Source: an uncultured Acetatifactor sp. (GTDB lineage: Bacteria > Bacillota > Clostridia > Lachnospirales > Lachnospiraceae). From it: a stretch of DNA of 45,078 bases. Location of the stretch: contig CAJUCE010000039.1 of assembly GCA_910584865.1 (NCBI GenBank), forward strand, positions 1 through 45,078, given 5' to 3'. The position numbers were made by a program, and so were the translations under genes. Under the pieces are notes generated by a model, which did not search any database, was not told the DNA's origin, and saw nothing but the letters and a program-made list of their open reading frames with translations. Positions 1 through 8,066 of this stretch are shown piece by piece (position 1 is the stretch's first letter; each line of letters starts with the position of its first letter).

Positions 1-229
1 GCTGCAGCCACGCAAGCTGCCGCCTCTCTTTTTTTCCTTTAAAAATACGATGTACAATCAGGGAAGATAAGGAATGCATGATTGCCAATCCCAGCACGGA
101 GCCTGTGACCCCAAGGGTAAAGGCTCCCAGGCTGCCAATCTGTCTGGTTCCCCACAGTACCACTGCCGTTTCCGGCACCGGAACACATATAGGGAGCAGC
201 ACACAGGTAAGAAAATAGACACACCACAT
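1..229 (-). CDS. VTT/DedA-family membrane protein, N-terminal part
   Basis: Partial gene that runs off the left edge; about 76 codons are visible. The ATG follows a strong GGAGG site. The visible part has a hydrophobic N-terminus with a PVPE motif, then a second glycine-rich hydrophobic segment (GAFTLGVTGSVLG) and a basic loop (FKGKKERR). The proline/glutamate motif in the first membrane segment followed by a glycine-rich segment is typical of VTT-domain (DedA/TVP38) proteins, which are integral membrane proteins linked to lipid scrambling or membrane homeostasis. It starts 22 bases after the stop of the methyltransferase gene, so the two are likely co-transcribed. The C-terminal part is not visible, so the family call is provisional. 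Confidence 0.6.
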   Translation of the reverse strand, partial: MWCVYFLTCVLLPICVPVPETAVVLWGTRQIGSLGAFTLGVTGSVLGLAIMHSLSSLIVHRIFKGKKERRQLAWLQ

Positions 230-251
230 AACACCACCTCCTGATATTGTT

Positions 252-845
252 TCACACCGCATCATCCGCGGAAATCTGCCCTGCATGGCAGGATTTTAGT
301 TTCATGTGCAGCACATATGCCGGGGGGAGATTTCGCCAGACCCGTACAATCTTCTGGATATTGAAATATTGTTCCAGAAAGTGTTTCCGCAGCAGTGTAT
401 ACTGAAATGTGGTAAATACGCCTTCGGTTCCGATGGCCTTTTGCGTCTGCGACAGTATTCTGCGGGACACCTGCCGGGGAAGAGATGTAAACGGCAGACC
501 GGAAATGATATAATCCGCATGCTTAAACCCCTGTTCTCTTAAGAAGCTGCATACATTTCCGGCATCTCCGTGAATCAGCACCACTCCCGGCATTCCCTGA
601 AACTGTTTCCGAAGCATCTCATAAAAACAATCATTCTGTTCGATTACAATATAAGTCGTGTCCCGCCTTTTTCTTGCTGCCACCTCTCTGGTAAATACGC
701 CCGTCCCCGCCCCGTATTCTACAATGCAGCGCGCTTTCTCGAAATCAATAGAAGCCGTCATGGACGCCGCAAGATGTCTGCTGCTGGGTGCAATGGCTCC
801 GATCGTGTCCGGAGCACTGAGGTATTCTCTTAAAAATTGCCACAT
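252..845 (-). CDS. Class I SAM-dependent methyltransferase, phospholipid N-methyltransferase (PmtA)-like
   Basis: A 197-residue soluble protein. The N-terminal block FLREYLSAPDTIGAIAPSS is typical of PmtA-like phospholipid or rRNA-adenine-dimethylase-related methyltransferases. The SAM-binding motif I is VEYGAGTGVFT near residue 43, followed by an acidic residue at the end of strand 2 (IVIEQN) and a motif IV-like SGLPFTSLP near residue 115. Family members methylate phosphatidylethanolamine or related amines; which lipid is used here cannot be read from sequence. The start has an AGGAGGAGG site 8 bases upstream. It lies directly before a VTT membrane protein gene, which fits a membrane-lipid role. 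Confidence 0.7.
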   Translation of the reverse strand: MWQFLREYLSAPDTIGAIAPSSRHLAASMTASIDFEKARCIVEYGAGTGVFTREVAARKRRDTTYIVIEQNDCFYEMLRKQFQGMPGVVLIHGDAGNVCSFLREQGFKHADYIISGLPFTSLPRQVSRRILSQTQKAIGTEGVFTTFQYTLLRKHFLEQYFNIQKIVRVWRNLPPAYVLHMKLKSCHAGQISADDAV

Positions 846-1274
846 AGGATGTCCCTCCTCCTGTCATGAATTCAGCGTGTCATGCTTTCATTTGATGATT
901 TCAGTATAAAGAGGAGGTATAAAGAGGAAACTGTAAGAACTATAAAGATTTCTTTAGATATGGCAGGCCGATGCTCCCACCTGCCATAAGTTTTGAACAG
1001 ATAAGCATTATTCAGTTTGATCTTTTTCAGGAACGGATATGGTTGGAAACCGCCCCGTCATTTCAAAACAATCCAGGATAGATTAAAAATTCCCCTCCCG
1101 CATCATAAAATTGCATTCTAGCTTTCCGATTCTGCAGATGCTGAGTGCATAATCCAGGCTCCGTGCGTAAAAATACACCATGTTTTCCAAAAAAGGCCCA
1201 TAGTTATCGTTACAGTTTTTGCATTATTGTCAAAATCTGCAACGATAACACAGGGGTTCGGAGACACCATATAC
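846..1274. other. Intergenic region without a recognisable gene
   Basis: No coding sequence seen on either strand. It must hold the promoter of the methyltransferase/VTT pair, but no clear -35/-10 pair stands out. Two tandem copies of TATAAAGAGGA sit at about 906-929, upstream of the methyltransferase. The only strong structure is the imperfect palindrome at 1203-1249, listed separately. Confidence 0.5.
1203..1249. repeat. 19-bp imperfect inverted repeat, 9-base loop, downstream of the deacetylase gene
   Basis: Two 19-base arms match at 17 positions: GTTATCGTT, one mismatch, CAG, one mismatch, TTTTG, around a 9-base loop. It begins 26 bases past the stop codon of the deacetylase gene. In that gene's direction a T-run follows only 8 bases after the stem, so it may act as a weak terminator. 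The near symmetry and separated T-run also leave a protein-binding site possible. Confidence 0.6.
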
Positions 1275-1979
1275 TCAGTCAAACAAAATTTCCTCCACCG
1301 TCACAAAGGTATACCCCTCATCCAACAGTTCGTCAATGGCTTTCAGCGCCGCCGTCACGGAAGTGTCATAGTAATCATGCATCAGAATAATGTCATTCTC
1401 CCCTGTCTTGCTGACGATTTTCTCTGTAATCCGCCCCACGTTCCGGGAGCTCCAGTCCAACGGATCCACGGTCCAGAGCACTGGAAACATATTCAGCTCT
1501 TTCTCAAAGCTTTTGTCCCAGGAACCGTAGGGAGGCCGTACATACTGCACTTCCTCCCCGGTGATCTCCTTTAAAATTTCATTGGTCTTGATCAGCTCAT
1601 CCCTGAATTTTTCCCGGTTATTCTTGGTCAGCTGGATATGACTGTATGTATGATTCCCGATCAGATGTCCCTCTTCGAACATCCTTTCGATAATATCCGG
1701 ATGTAATTCCGCATGTTCCCCGGTCACGAAAAAGGTAGCATGTATCCCCCTCTCTTTCAATCCGTCCAGCAGCTGCGCCGTATAGCTGGGATGCGGCCCG
1801 TCGTCAAAGGTAATCGCAATTTTCTTCACATCCTCCGTCTCTAAAATATCCCCGCCCTCCACAGTCCGAACCATACCGCTGTCTGCTGCCACACTCCGGC
1901 TTTGCAGCCCGTATAAACCCAAAAAAAGCAATCCCGCCACTATATCAAATAGCAAAACTGCCGCCGTCATCTTTTTCAT
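1275..1979 (-). CDS. Polysaccharide (peptidoglycan) deacetylase, CE4 family
   Basis: A 234-residue NodB-homology protein with an N-terminal membrane anchor or signal (residues 5-22), so it acts outside the cytoplasmic membrane. All five CE4 motifs are visible: TFDDGP (catalytic base and metal Asp), NHTYSH (metal His pair), RPPYG, a DPLDW tryptophan motif and LMHD near the C-terminus. Family members remove N-acetyl groups from peptidoglycan or other surface polysaccharides, often giving lysozyme resistance or acting during sporulation (PdaA-like). The substrate cannot be told from sequence. The catalytic domain is of usual length. It stands alone on its strand. Confidence 0.85.
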   Translation of the reverse strand: MKKMTAAVLLFDIVAGLLFLGLYGLQSRSVAADSGMVRTVEGGDILETEDVKKIAITFDDGPHPSYTAQLLDGLKERGIHATFFVTGEHAELHPDIIERMFEEGHLIGNHTYSHIQLTKNNREKFRDELIKTNEILKEITGEEVQYVRPPYGSWDKSFEKELNMFPVLWTVDPLDWSSRNVGRITEKIVSKTGENDIILMHDYYDTSVTAALKAIDELLDEGYTFVTVEEILFD

Positions 1980-2085
1980 ATAAATCGCAATCCTTGTAAT
2001 TACCTTGATGCAATATATGAATCTACGCGGGAAAGAATGCCTTTTCCCGATGAAAAAAGCTCACTTACATATTCCCGGTTCCGGG

Positions 2086-2115
2086 TTGTCAGTTCTTCCT
2101 TTTTTGTGTTATAAT
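2086..2115 (+). promoter_or_regulatory. Predicted sigma-A promoter of the cNMP-binding-like gene
   Basis: TTGTCA, an 18-base spacer and TATAAT. The predicted leader is about 200 bases and can fold: CCATATGC pairs with GCGTATGG, and AGAATC pairs with GATTCT (2196-2220). No known riboswitch was recognised. Confidence 0.6.
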
Positions 2116-2319
2116 GTTGATTCAGAAAGGCACCCAGTCAACTTCTGATTCCATATGCGCCGGAGCGCAATGTGTTGATGCGTATGGAACAGACTCTTAT
2201 AGAATCCGCCTTTTGATTCTATTATAAAAACAGGTATCCGGGACAATCAACTCCAGGCGCCTTCCTCCCTGGTTCGCAAAATCCCCGGAAACAATCTCTG
2301 ATCGAAAGGAAGAAGAACT

Positions 2320-4611
2320 ATGGCAGCACTTACAATTGAAAAATCAAAACCTCTCTGCAGCTTCTCACAGCCCATGACTACATTATATCTCATCACCCAG
2401 GGGTGCGTGAACGTCCGCTGTCCGGGAGGAGCCTATCAAATAGGGACAGGTGATGTAGCCGGCATCTGTGAGATCTGCTCCGATATTCACTTTCTGGATT
2501 ACACCGCATTGGAAGATACCACACTGATGCCCTATCCTCTCACCGGCATGGATGCTTTGGATTATCTGTTGCAGAAGCACCAGAATATCGCGAAGCTCTT
2601 TGTTTTGTCCCTGTTCCGTCAGTTTAACGCCATGCTGGAGCAAAACTCCCTGTCGGAAGTAAACAGCGCGGCGCTCTACCGGAAGCTCCAGGCAGACTGC
2701 GAGCTGTACAGCAGCCTGTGCAGCCAATATAATATCCAGTCCCGCATTCCGGCAGAGGTAGAAGAAATTCAGCCATGCCTGGAGGAAACCCCTGACGAAT
2801 GGCTGAATAAATATTATTTTTCCCTGCAGCGTGTCTATCGGGGCGAGAATTCCAATATCCTGCTGCAGGAGCCGGGGCTGTCCCTGGGTGTGCTTAGAAA
2901 AGGTTCTCTGGATCTTTACAAGACATACCGTGTACTGGATGCCCAGGCGCAGTATCGTTCCAAGATTGTCAATTGTTACTTCAATCCGTCCGGAAATGAC
3001 ATGTTCGACAGCCTGACCAAGCTCTACTACCGCCTCTGCCAGACCGGGCAGGAATCGGGCGAACTCTATGACAGCATAGAACAGACGCTGCGCCTTCCTG
3101 AAGAATACAGTCTTTCACCGGAATCCCAGGCTCTGCCCCGGGTGGAGTCTTTCCGGAAAAAGGTAGAGACACTCGCCCGCCCTGACAAGGTATCCGGCAC
3201 AGAGGAAAGCTCTGATTCGGATATTCTCCGGCAGCTGGAAGGTTCTCTGGATACGATTTTGGATTTTGCCGGACTGGACAGAGACAAGGAACTCTCCTTT
3301 CGGGAGCATGTGGCCCTATACAAGGCCGCCTCGGATAAAAGCTCTACAAACGATGATTGCAGCCGTCTGCGCAGGACCCTGACGGAGGAATTCCATCTTC
3401 TCTATTCGGAGGTATTTGAGCGCTCCCTTTCCGTTTCCGATCTGCCGGTTCCCGTACGCATGTTTCTCTATTTCGGATATGTGGATGAGAAGCTTGCAGG
3501 AGAGGACAACTGCATCATCCTCTACCGTCTGGCCTGCTTTATGAACGCATCGGGACAATCCGGCGTCTATACCTTCTATGACTGGTTGATGGCTATTTAC
3601 AATGGAGAGAAAAATCCCAGCCGCAGCGAACTGGATGAGGATTTTGACGACTTCCTTTATCAGCAGAAGAGAAAGGGGACTCTCTCTGCCGCAGAGCTGA
3701 CCGCCCTGGAAAATAATTCCCTGGAGAAGGTGCGCTACGAGCTCCAGAATCTGTTCCCCAGCGCCAATAAGGTGACCTTTGGACGGATACCTGCTTATTG
3801 TCCGCTGTTTACCTCAGAAAATGTGCTGAAGGATCTGAATACCTCCTTTATCACACCTGAGAGAATCAGCAGTGCATTAAATATGTTAAAGAAAATCGAC
3901 TTTTCCGCCTTTTATAGGGAAACCATCGATTATGAGGCATACCAGTCCATGAATCGGGAGCCCATCCATGTGGAGTATCTGCCGGATATTATCCTCATGC
4001 CCAATGCGGGGATCCGGGGTTCACTATGGCAGGAAATCGAAGGCAAGAAGCGCAACAGTCCCAGCCGTATGATCCTTCCCATATTTTATATGGAAAATCT
4101 GGACACCGCCATGGTGCGCATGACCGGCGAATTCCGCTGGGAGATGTGCAAGCGTATCCAGAGCGGACGCTGGAACGATGTGTCAGAGCCCTCCCTCACC
4201 AGTGAATATTTTGATTTTATGCAGTTTTATAAGAAAAATAATGAGCTGACCAAGGATATGAAAGAAAAACTGCAAACCAGTCTGATTCGGGCGAAGAACA
4301 GCTTCAAGGAGATGTTTGTACGGGATTACATCACATGGGTTCTTTATGAGGGCAACGGTTCGGCCAGACTGAATAAGGTAGCCCGCAGAATCCTGTTTAT
4401 GTATTGTCCGTTCCCTGCTTCCATCGATAGTACACTGGAACAGAATCCCATGTTCTCCGAGCTCCTCAGCCGCCAGAAGATTCTGAACAGCCAGCGCGTA
4501 CATAAGCTTGAAGTTCTCAGACAAAGGCTGCGTAACAGCGCCACCCCCATTCCCGACTGTCTGGAACAGGAGATAGCCTTTGCGGCAAGGAAACCGGAGG
4601 GCTGTGAATAA
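2320..4611 (+). CDS. Large protein with cNMP-binding-like N-terminal domain, function unknown
   Basis: A 763-residue cytoplasmic protein without signal peptide or membrane segments. Residues about 8-90 resemble the beta-roll of cyclic-nucleotide-binding/CRP domains (LYLITQG, GTGDVAG, then YTALEDTTLMPYP), followed by a helix like that of CRP-type proteins. No helix-turn-helix follows; instead there are some 650 mainly helical, charged residues without a motif I can name. It could be a sensor or scaffold that reads a small ligand. The start has a GAAAGGAAG site. It is convergent with the phosphofructokinase gene and separated from it by a strong terminator. A function is not assigned. Confidence 0.75.
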   Translation: MAALTIEKSKPLCSFSQPMTTLYLITQGCVNVRCPGGAYQIGTGDVAGICEICSDIHFLDYTALEDTTLMPYPLTGMDALDYLLQKHQNIAKLFVLSLFRQFNAMLEQNSLSEVNSAALYRKLQADCELYSSLCSQYNIQSRIPAEVEEIQPCLEETPDEWLNKYYFSLQRVYRGENSNILLQEPGLSLGVLRKGSLDLYKTYRVLDAQAQYRSKIVNCYFNPSGNDMFDSLTKLYYRLCQTGQESGELYDSIEQTLRLPEEYSLSPESQALPRVESFRKKVETLARPDKVSGTEESSDSDILRQLEGSLDTILDFAGLDRDKELSFREHVALYKAASDKSSTNDDCSRLRRTLTEEFHLLYSEVFERSLSVSDLPVPVRMFLYFGYVDEKLAGEDNCIILYRLACFMNASGQSGVYTFYDWLMAIYNGEKNPSRSELDEDFDDFLYQQKRKGTLSAAELTALENNSLEKVRYELQNLFPSANKVTFGRIPAYCPLFTSENVLKDLNTSFITPERISSALNMLKKIDFSAFYRETIDYEAYQSMNREPIHVEYLPDIILMPNAGIRGSLWQEIEGKKRNSPSRMILPIFYMENLDTAMVRMTGEFRWEMCKRIQSGRWNDVSEPSLTSEYFDFMQFYKKNNELTKDMKEKLQTSLIRAKNSFKEMFVRDYITWVLYEGNGSARLNKVARRILFMYCPFPASIDSTLEQNPMFSELLSRQKILNSQRVHKLEVLRQRLRNSATPIPDCLEQEIAFAARKPEGCE

Positions 4612-4672
4612 GGGCTGCCGCAGTCCTAATACCGCTGTCATGAATAAGTGTTTTGGGCGCTCTACTGATTCC

Positions 4673-4694
4673 AAGTCCGTCCGGAGACGGACTT
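4673..4694 (+). terminator. Short hairpin after the cNMP-binding-like gene
   Basis: A perfect 9-bp stem (AAGTCCGTC/GACGGACTT) with a CGGA loop. Only two T residues follow, so it is a weak terminator at best and probably assists the next hairpin. Confidence 0.45.
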
Positions 4695-4713
4695 TCGCAT
4701 AATACAAAACAGG

Positions 4714-4763
4714 AAAGCCTGCCGTTCCCCTTCAAACCCGAAGAACAGCAGGCTTTCTTTTTC
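4714..4763 (+). terminator. Rho-independent terminator between convergent genes
   Basis: AAAGCCTGC pairs perfectly with GCAGGCTTT, with inner GTTC/GAAC pairing, followed by a CTTTTTC tract. The reverse strand also has a short T-tract, so it can serve the convergent phosphofructokinase gene too. Confidence 0.8.
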
Positions 4764-4780
4764 TCCATGTCCTAAAACGA

Positions 4781-6025
4781 TTATTTCCTCTTCAATACCA
4801 GATGCTGAGGCAGACCGTTTACCATAAATGGCTGGTAATCGCCCAGAATCAGGGGCTCCACATAGTTGATAAACTCGTCTGTTACATAGTTTCCTTCCTT
4901 GTTCATCCAGTTGCGGGGAACCAGTTTCTCATTGTTGGCAATGCGATGCACATCGTAAATACCTGCAGCGCTCATGTAAGGATCATCCGCCACACGATCG
5001 ATAACTACCATCTTGCCGCTGTCTCCCTCATCCGCAGCCTTCACCGCAGCGCCGCCTACCATGAATGCCTCGTCCACGTCCACACGGGAAGCCATATGGG
5101 AAGCGCTTCTCTGCAGGGTGGAAAACTCGATGCTTCTGGTCTTGCAGCCGGTCTCCGCACGCAGGAAGTTGGCCAGATAAGCCGCAGTACCCTGAAGCTG
5201 CTTGTGGCCGAATGCGTCCACATAATCCGCGCCGCCGGACAGTTCGCTGACATATCTGCCGTCGGCCAGTTTGATTCCCTCGGAAACCGCAATCACGACG
5301 GACTCCTTCTTCTTCAGCAGCTCTGTGGCATGCTTCAGGAACTTGTCAATATCGAACACAACCTCGGGAAGATAGATCAGGTCGGGGCCTTCGCACTCCT
5401 CCGTCCTGGCCAGAGCAGTTGCACCGGTAAGCCATCCTGCATTACGTCCCATGACCTCCAGGATGGTGATGGCTTCCTTGTCATTATATGTCAGGCCCAA
5501 AGCATCACGGATGATCTCCTTGGTGGAAGCGGCGATATATTTAGCGGCGCTTCCGAAACCGGGCGTATGGTCCGTAAGAGCCAGATCATTGTCAATGGTC
5601 TTGGGTACGCCCAGGAATTTCTGGGTATGTCCCTTGATAATCGCATAGTCGGACAGCTTCTTGATGGTGTCCATGGAATCATTTCCGCCAATGTAAATGA
5701 ATGCTTCGATCTGGAGCTTGTCCAAAAATTGGAAAATCTTCTCATAAATCTCGGAATTCTCATGAATCTCCGGCAGCTTATAGCGGCAGGATCCCAGGAA
5801 TGCGGAAGGTGTTCTCTTCAGCAGCTCAATGTCCATGTCGGAATGAATCTGGGTAGCCAGATCCACATACTGCTCATCCAGAAATCCCTGAATACCGTGA
5901 AGCATTCCATATACCTTATGGAAGCCTCTCTCTTTGGCAGTCTTGTATACGCCTGCCAGGCTGGAATTAATGACGGCAGTAGGTCCGCCGGACTGCCCTA
6001 CAATAATGTTACGTTTCTTTGCCAT
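4781..6025 (-). CDS. pfp: 6-phosphofructokinase, pyrophosphate-dependent type
   Basis: A 414-residue glycolytic enzyme that phosphorylates fructose 6-phosphate. The N-terminal phosphate loop reads VGQSGGPTAVINSS. Two positions decide the phosphoryl donor: GGNDS carries Asp where ATP-dependent enzymes have Gly, and PKTIDND carries Lys where they have Gly. Both are signatures of the PPi-dependent group. A further active-site motif is EVMGRNAGW. The ATG before AKKRN is chosen because GGAGGAG lies 7 bases upstream; an in-frame TTG further up lies at that ribosome binding site. The gene is monocistronic with a roughly 200-base leader that holds a three-way-junction fold. Confidence 0.9.
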   Translation of the reverse strand: MAKKRNIIVGQSGGPTAVINSSLAGVYKTAKERGFHKVYGMLHGIQGFLDEQYVDLATQIHSDMDIELLKRTPSAFLGSCRYKLPEIHENSEIYEKIFQFLDKLQIEAFIYIGGNDSMDTIKKLSDYAIIKGHTQKFLGVPKTIDNDLALTDHTPGFGSAAKYIAASTKEIIRDALGLTYNDKEAITILEVMGRNAGWLTGATALARTEECEGPDLIYLPEVVFDIDKFLKHATELLKKKESVVIAVSEGIKLADGRYVSELSGGADYVDAFGHKQLQGTAAYLANFLRAETGCKTRSIEFSTLQRSASHMASRVDVDEAFMVGGAAVKAADEGDSGKMVVIDRVADDPYMSAAGIYDVHRIANNEKLVPRNWMNKEGNYVTDEFINYVEPLILGDYQPFMVNGLPQHLVLKRK

Positions 6026-6235
6026 TGTTAGCTCCTCCAAATTATACTGTATATAGCATGTAAATGGTTCTATCTGCTAAATCATACCAAATATAAAGGA
6101 AAAATACAATATGTATTGTGATACTTTTCGAGCTTCTTTTGCGTAAATTTATAGGAATCCGTATCTGAATATCCCTTGCAGCACAATCCTTTCTTGATTG
6201 AGCATAGGAATGCCTTCCTCCACTACTCGCACGCC

Positions 6236-6292
6236 GGGCACCTGTCAGCCTCTGCTGACATATTTCCAAGCGCTTTGGCGCTTTGGGTGCCC
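6236..6292 (-). ncRNA. Candidate three-way-junction RNA in the phosphofructokinase leader
   Basis: An outer 7-bp stem (GGGCACC/GGTGCCC) encloses two perfect hairpins: AAGCGC/GCGCTT with a 4-base loop and TGTCAGC/GCTGACA with a 4-base loop, all within 57 bases. It lies about 210 bases upstream of the phosphofructokinase start and just downstream of the terminator of the preceding gene, so it is placed as a 5' leader. It does not match riboswitch consensus sequences I know. The strand is inferred from gene context. Confidence 0.45.
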
Positions 6293-6302
6293 ATATGCAT
6301 AC

Positions 6303-6335
6303 AAAAACAGCCAGCTGCACAAATGTACAACCGGC
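6303..6335 (-). terminator. Terminator after the DUF4250 gene
   Basis: An 11-bp stem with G-U wobbles (GCCGGTTGTAC/GTGCAGCTGGC) and an ATTT loop, followed by TGTTTTTG. It separates the LCP/DUF4250 transcript from the phosphofructokinase leader. Confidence 0.75.
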
Positions 6336-6342
6336 CGTAATT

Positions 6343-6516
6343 CTATACAAACTGATTTCTATCTTCGTCATAGCGGTATCCGATTCCGGCTAATTTCTCC
6401 ACGATCCCCTGCCTGTCCGCATCCATCTCCTCACAGAGCGCATCCAGGCTTGTATAAAAGTCCCGCAGTTTCATATTGACAAAGCTAAGCAGCATGACAG
6501 GATCTTTCGGCAGCAT
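6343..6516 (-). CDS. DUF4250 family protein
   Basis: A 57-residue protein that begins MLPKDPVMLLSFVNMKLRD, the signature of DUF4250, a small family common in Clostridia. It is acidic and probably helical; function unknown. The start was chosen for the GGGGGAG site 5 bases upstream; an upstream in-frame ATG would add 27 unconserved residues and lacks such a site. It lies about 80 bases after the LCP gene on the same strand and is followed by a terminator, so it probably ends that transcript. Confidence 0.8.
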   Translation of the reverse strand: MLPKDPVMLLSFVNMKLRDFYTSLDALCEEMDADRQGIVEKLAGIGYRYDEDRNQFV

Positions 6517-6593
6517 AAGCTCCCCCTTCCTGTGCCATATCTCTATGGTACGATTTTTGCTCTGAAAATGCATATCCCTATTCCGCACTTCCG

Positions 6594-7664
6594 TCATTTT
6601 TTCAGATAGCGGGAGGTATCCTCCTCGATCTGCTTTCCGCAGCTCTTCACGCTCTCTGTAACTGTATAACCCTCATCTCCGAACAGGAACTGGTGCAGCC
6701 ATACTACATTGGACTCCAGATCCATGGGAATGACACAGCTTCCTTTTGCACCGATATTGCCGGCGGTGCGCAGATCCTCCTTGGGGAATCCGCCCTCTTC
6801 CACGATGCTGTATTTCCCGATATCCGCCAGCAGTTCCAGAATATCCGTGGAATCCAGGCTGGTATAGATATTGCCGATGCAGTCATTGAACACCTTGGTC
6901 AACGTCATCAAATCCGTTTCTTTGGCTCTCTCTTCCAACGCCTTCAGCACTTCGCGCTGGCGGGCGGTACGTTTGTAGTCCTCTCCGCCTCCGTAGCGGA
7001 TCCTGCAATAGGCGGTGGCCTGCAGGCCGTCCAGAAGCTGGTATCCCGTTTCCTTTACCGGTATATACTCGCATTTCAGCACGCTGGATACACCGATCTG
7101 ATAATTATTGATATGCTGCAGTTCTACCTCGTCCACGTCGATATAGATGCCGCCCAGTCCGTCAATCACATCCCGAAGCCCTTTATAGCCCACTGCTGCA
7201 AAATCCGTGATATCCATATCCAGATTCATATTCAGCATCTTGACCGCCTGCTCCGCGCCGCCGGTAAAATAAGCCTGCGTAGCCTTCCAGTACTTATCGT
7301 TTCCCAGATTCAGATATGTATCCCGATACACACTGACCAATCTGATCTCCCCGGTATCCAGATTCACGCTGGCAATCATGATACTGTCGCTGTGGCTGCT
7401 CTTGAAAAGTTGATTGTCCGTCTCCGCATCCAGCCCGAAGAGGGCGATATTGCGGTAGCCTCTCATGGTGCCGCCCTCTTCCTTCAGCTGCTGAATATCC
7501 TCATGAATCTCCAGAACCTCCGGATCCAGCTCCGCCATCCTGGGGCCCTCGCTGGTATGGCTCATCACCAGGTACAGGATTCCCAGCATGATCAGAATGA
7601 TCACTACCTCAATACAAAAGAAAATAAGCCGTATTTTCCGTTTTCCGCTTTGTTTTGTTTCCAT
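6594..7664 (-). CDS. LytR-CpsA-Psr (LCP) family protein
   Basis: A 356-residue membrane-anchored protein: short basic N-terminus, one membrane segment at about residues 12-34, then an extracellular LCP domain. Family motifs are SHSDSIMIASVN, VSVYRDT with the conserved Arg-Asp, and AYCRIRY followed by RTARQREVL, which supply the arginines that bind the polyprenyl-pyrophosphate. LCP enzymes transfer teichoic acids or capsular polymers from lipid carriers to peptidoglycan. The start follows GGAGGAGAG at 6-8 bases. It is probably co-transcribed with the DUF4250 gene. Confidence 0.85.
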   Translation of the reverse strand: METKQSGKRKIRLIFFCIEVVIILIMLGILYLVMSHTSEGPRMAELDPEVLEIHEDIQQLKEEGGTMRGYRNIALFGLDAETDNQLFKSSHSDSIMIASVNLDTGEIRLVSVYRDTYLNLGNDKYWKATQAYFTGGAEQAVKMLNMNLDMDITDFAAVGYKGLRDVIDGLGGIYIDVDEVELQHINNYQIGVSSVLKCEYIPVKETGYQLLDGLQATAYCRIRYGGGEDYKRTARQREVLKALEERAKETDLMTLTKVFNDCIGNIYTSLDSTDILELLADIGKYSIVEEGGFPKEDLRTAGNIGAKGSCVIPMDLESNVVWLHQFLFGDEGYTVTESVKSCGKQIEEDTSRYLKK

Positions 7665-7835
7665 ACGATTCTCTCCTCCTCCGATTCTTCCGTGCCGGAC
7701 CGCCCTTTTGCCGCATCCCGGCTCAGAGACCTGACACATCCTTTCTGCGATTTATTATACGGGAAAAATCTTAGGAAACTATGATGATAACTTTATGTAT
7801 TTCTTAAAAAGATTTTAATATATTTTTGGCCGCAG

Positions 7836-7864
7836 TTGGCACACGTATTATTACGTGTTATAAT
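7836..7864 (+). promoter_or_regulatory. Strong sigma-A-like promoter pointing away from the LCP gene, with a palindrome in its spacer
   Basis: TTGGCA, a 17-base spacer and a perfect TATAAT. The spacer is almost filled by an 18-bp near-palindrome (ACACGTATTATTACGTGT, one central mismatch pair), which looks like a repressor operator. No gene lies downstream on this strand before the clpB region, so it may drive a small RNA. Confidence 0.5.
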
Positions 7865-7870
7865 GTGATC

Positions 7871-8035
7871 ATGATAGGGTATCAACTTTTCCCAGGTTCT
7901 GCAGGAAGCCATTCTGGCGAAAGTACAGCTTTGATCCTTCATAAAGGTTACGCACGGGAAATCTGCTCCCGGCTGAAAAGCAAAAATCAAAAAAGGGAAT
8001 AGGGTTACCGTATGCCCCATTCCCTCTCTATTTTC
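7871..8035 (+). ncRNA. Candidate small RNA between LCP and clpB genes
   Basis: Predicted transcript of about 160 bases from the promoter at 7836-7864 to the hairpin at 7995-8024. The ATG at the predicted start site opens a 43-codon frame with no ribosome binding site, so a leaderless peptide is an alternative. No match to 6S, tmRNA or other known RNAs was recognised. Confidence 0.3.
7985..8024 (-). terminator. Terminator of clpB
   Basis: GGGAATGGGG pairs with CCCTATTCCC (one G-U) around a 10-base loop, followed by TTTTTTGATTTTT on the clpB strand. On the opposite strand a shorter TATTTT tract follows. Confidence 0.8.
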
Positions 8036-8066
8036 GCTTACCAAAAACAGACTCTCTTAATTCTAG

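Noticed and set aside
6042..6371. 109-codon open frame upstream of phosphofructokinase
   Set aside because: No ribosome binding site, it overlaps a terminator and the folded leader, and its translation has no protein-like pattern.
7793..8044. Possible protein on the minus strand between LCP and clpB
   Set aside because: Composition is not protein-like and it overlaps the clpB terminator and the candidate small RNA.
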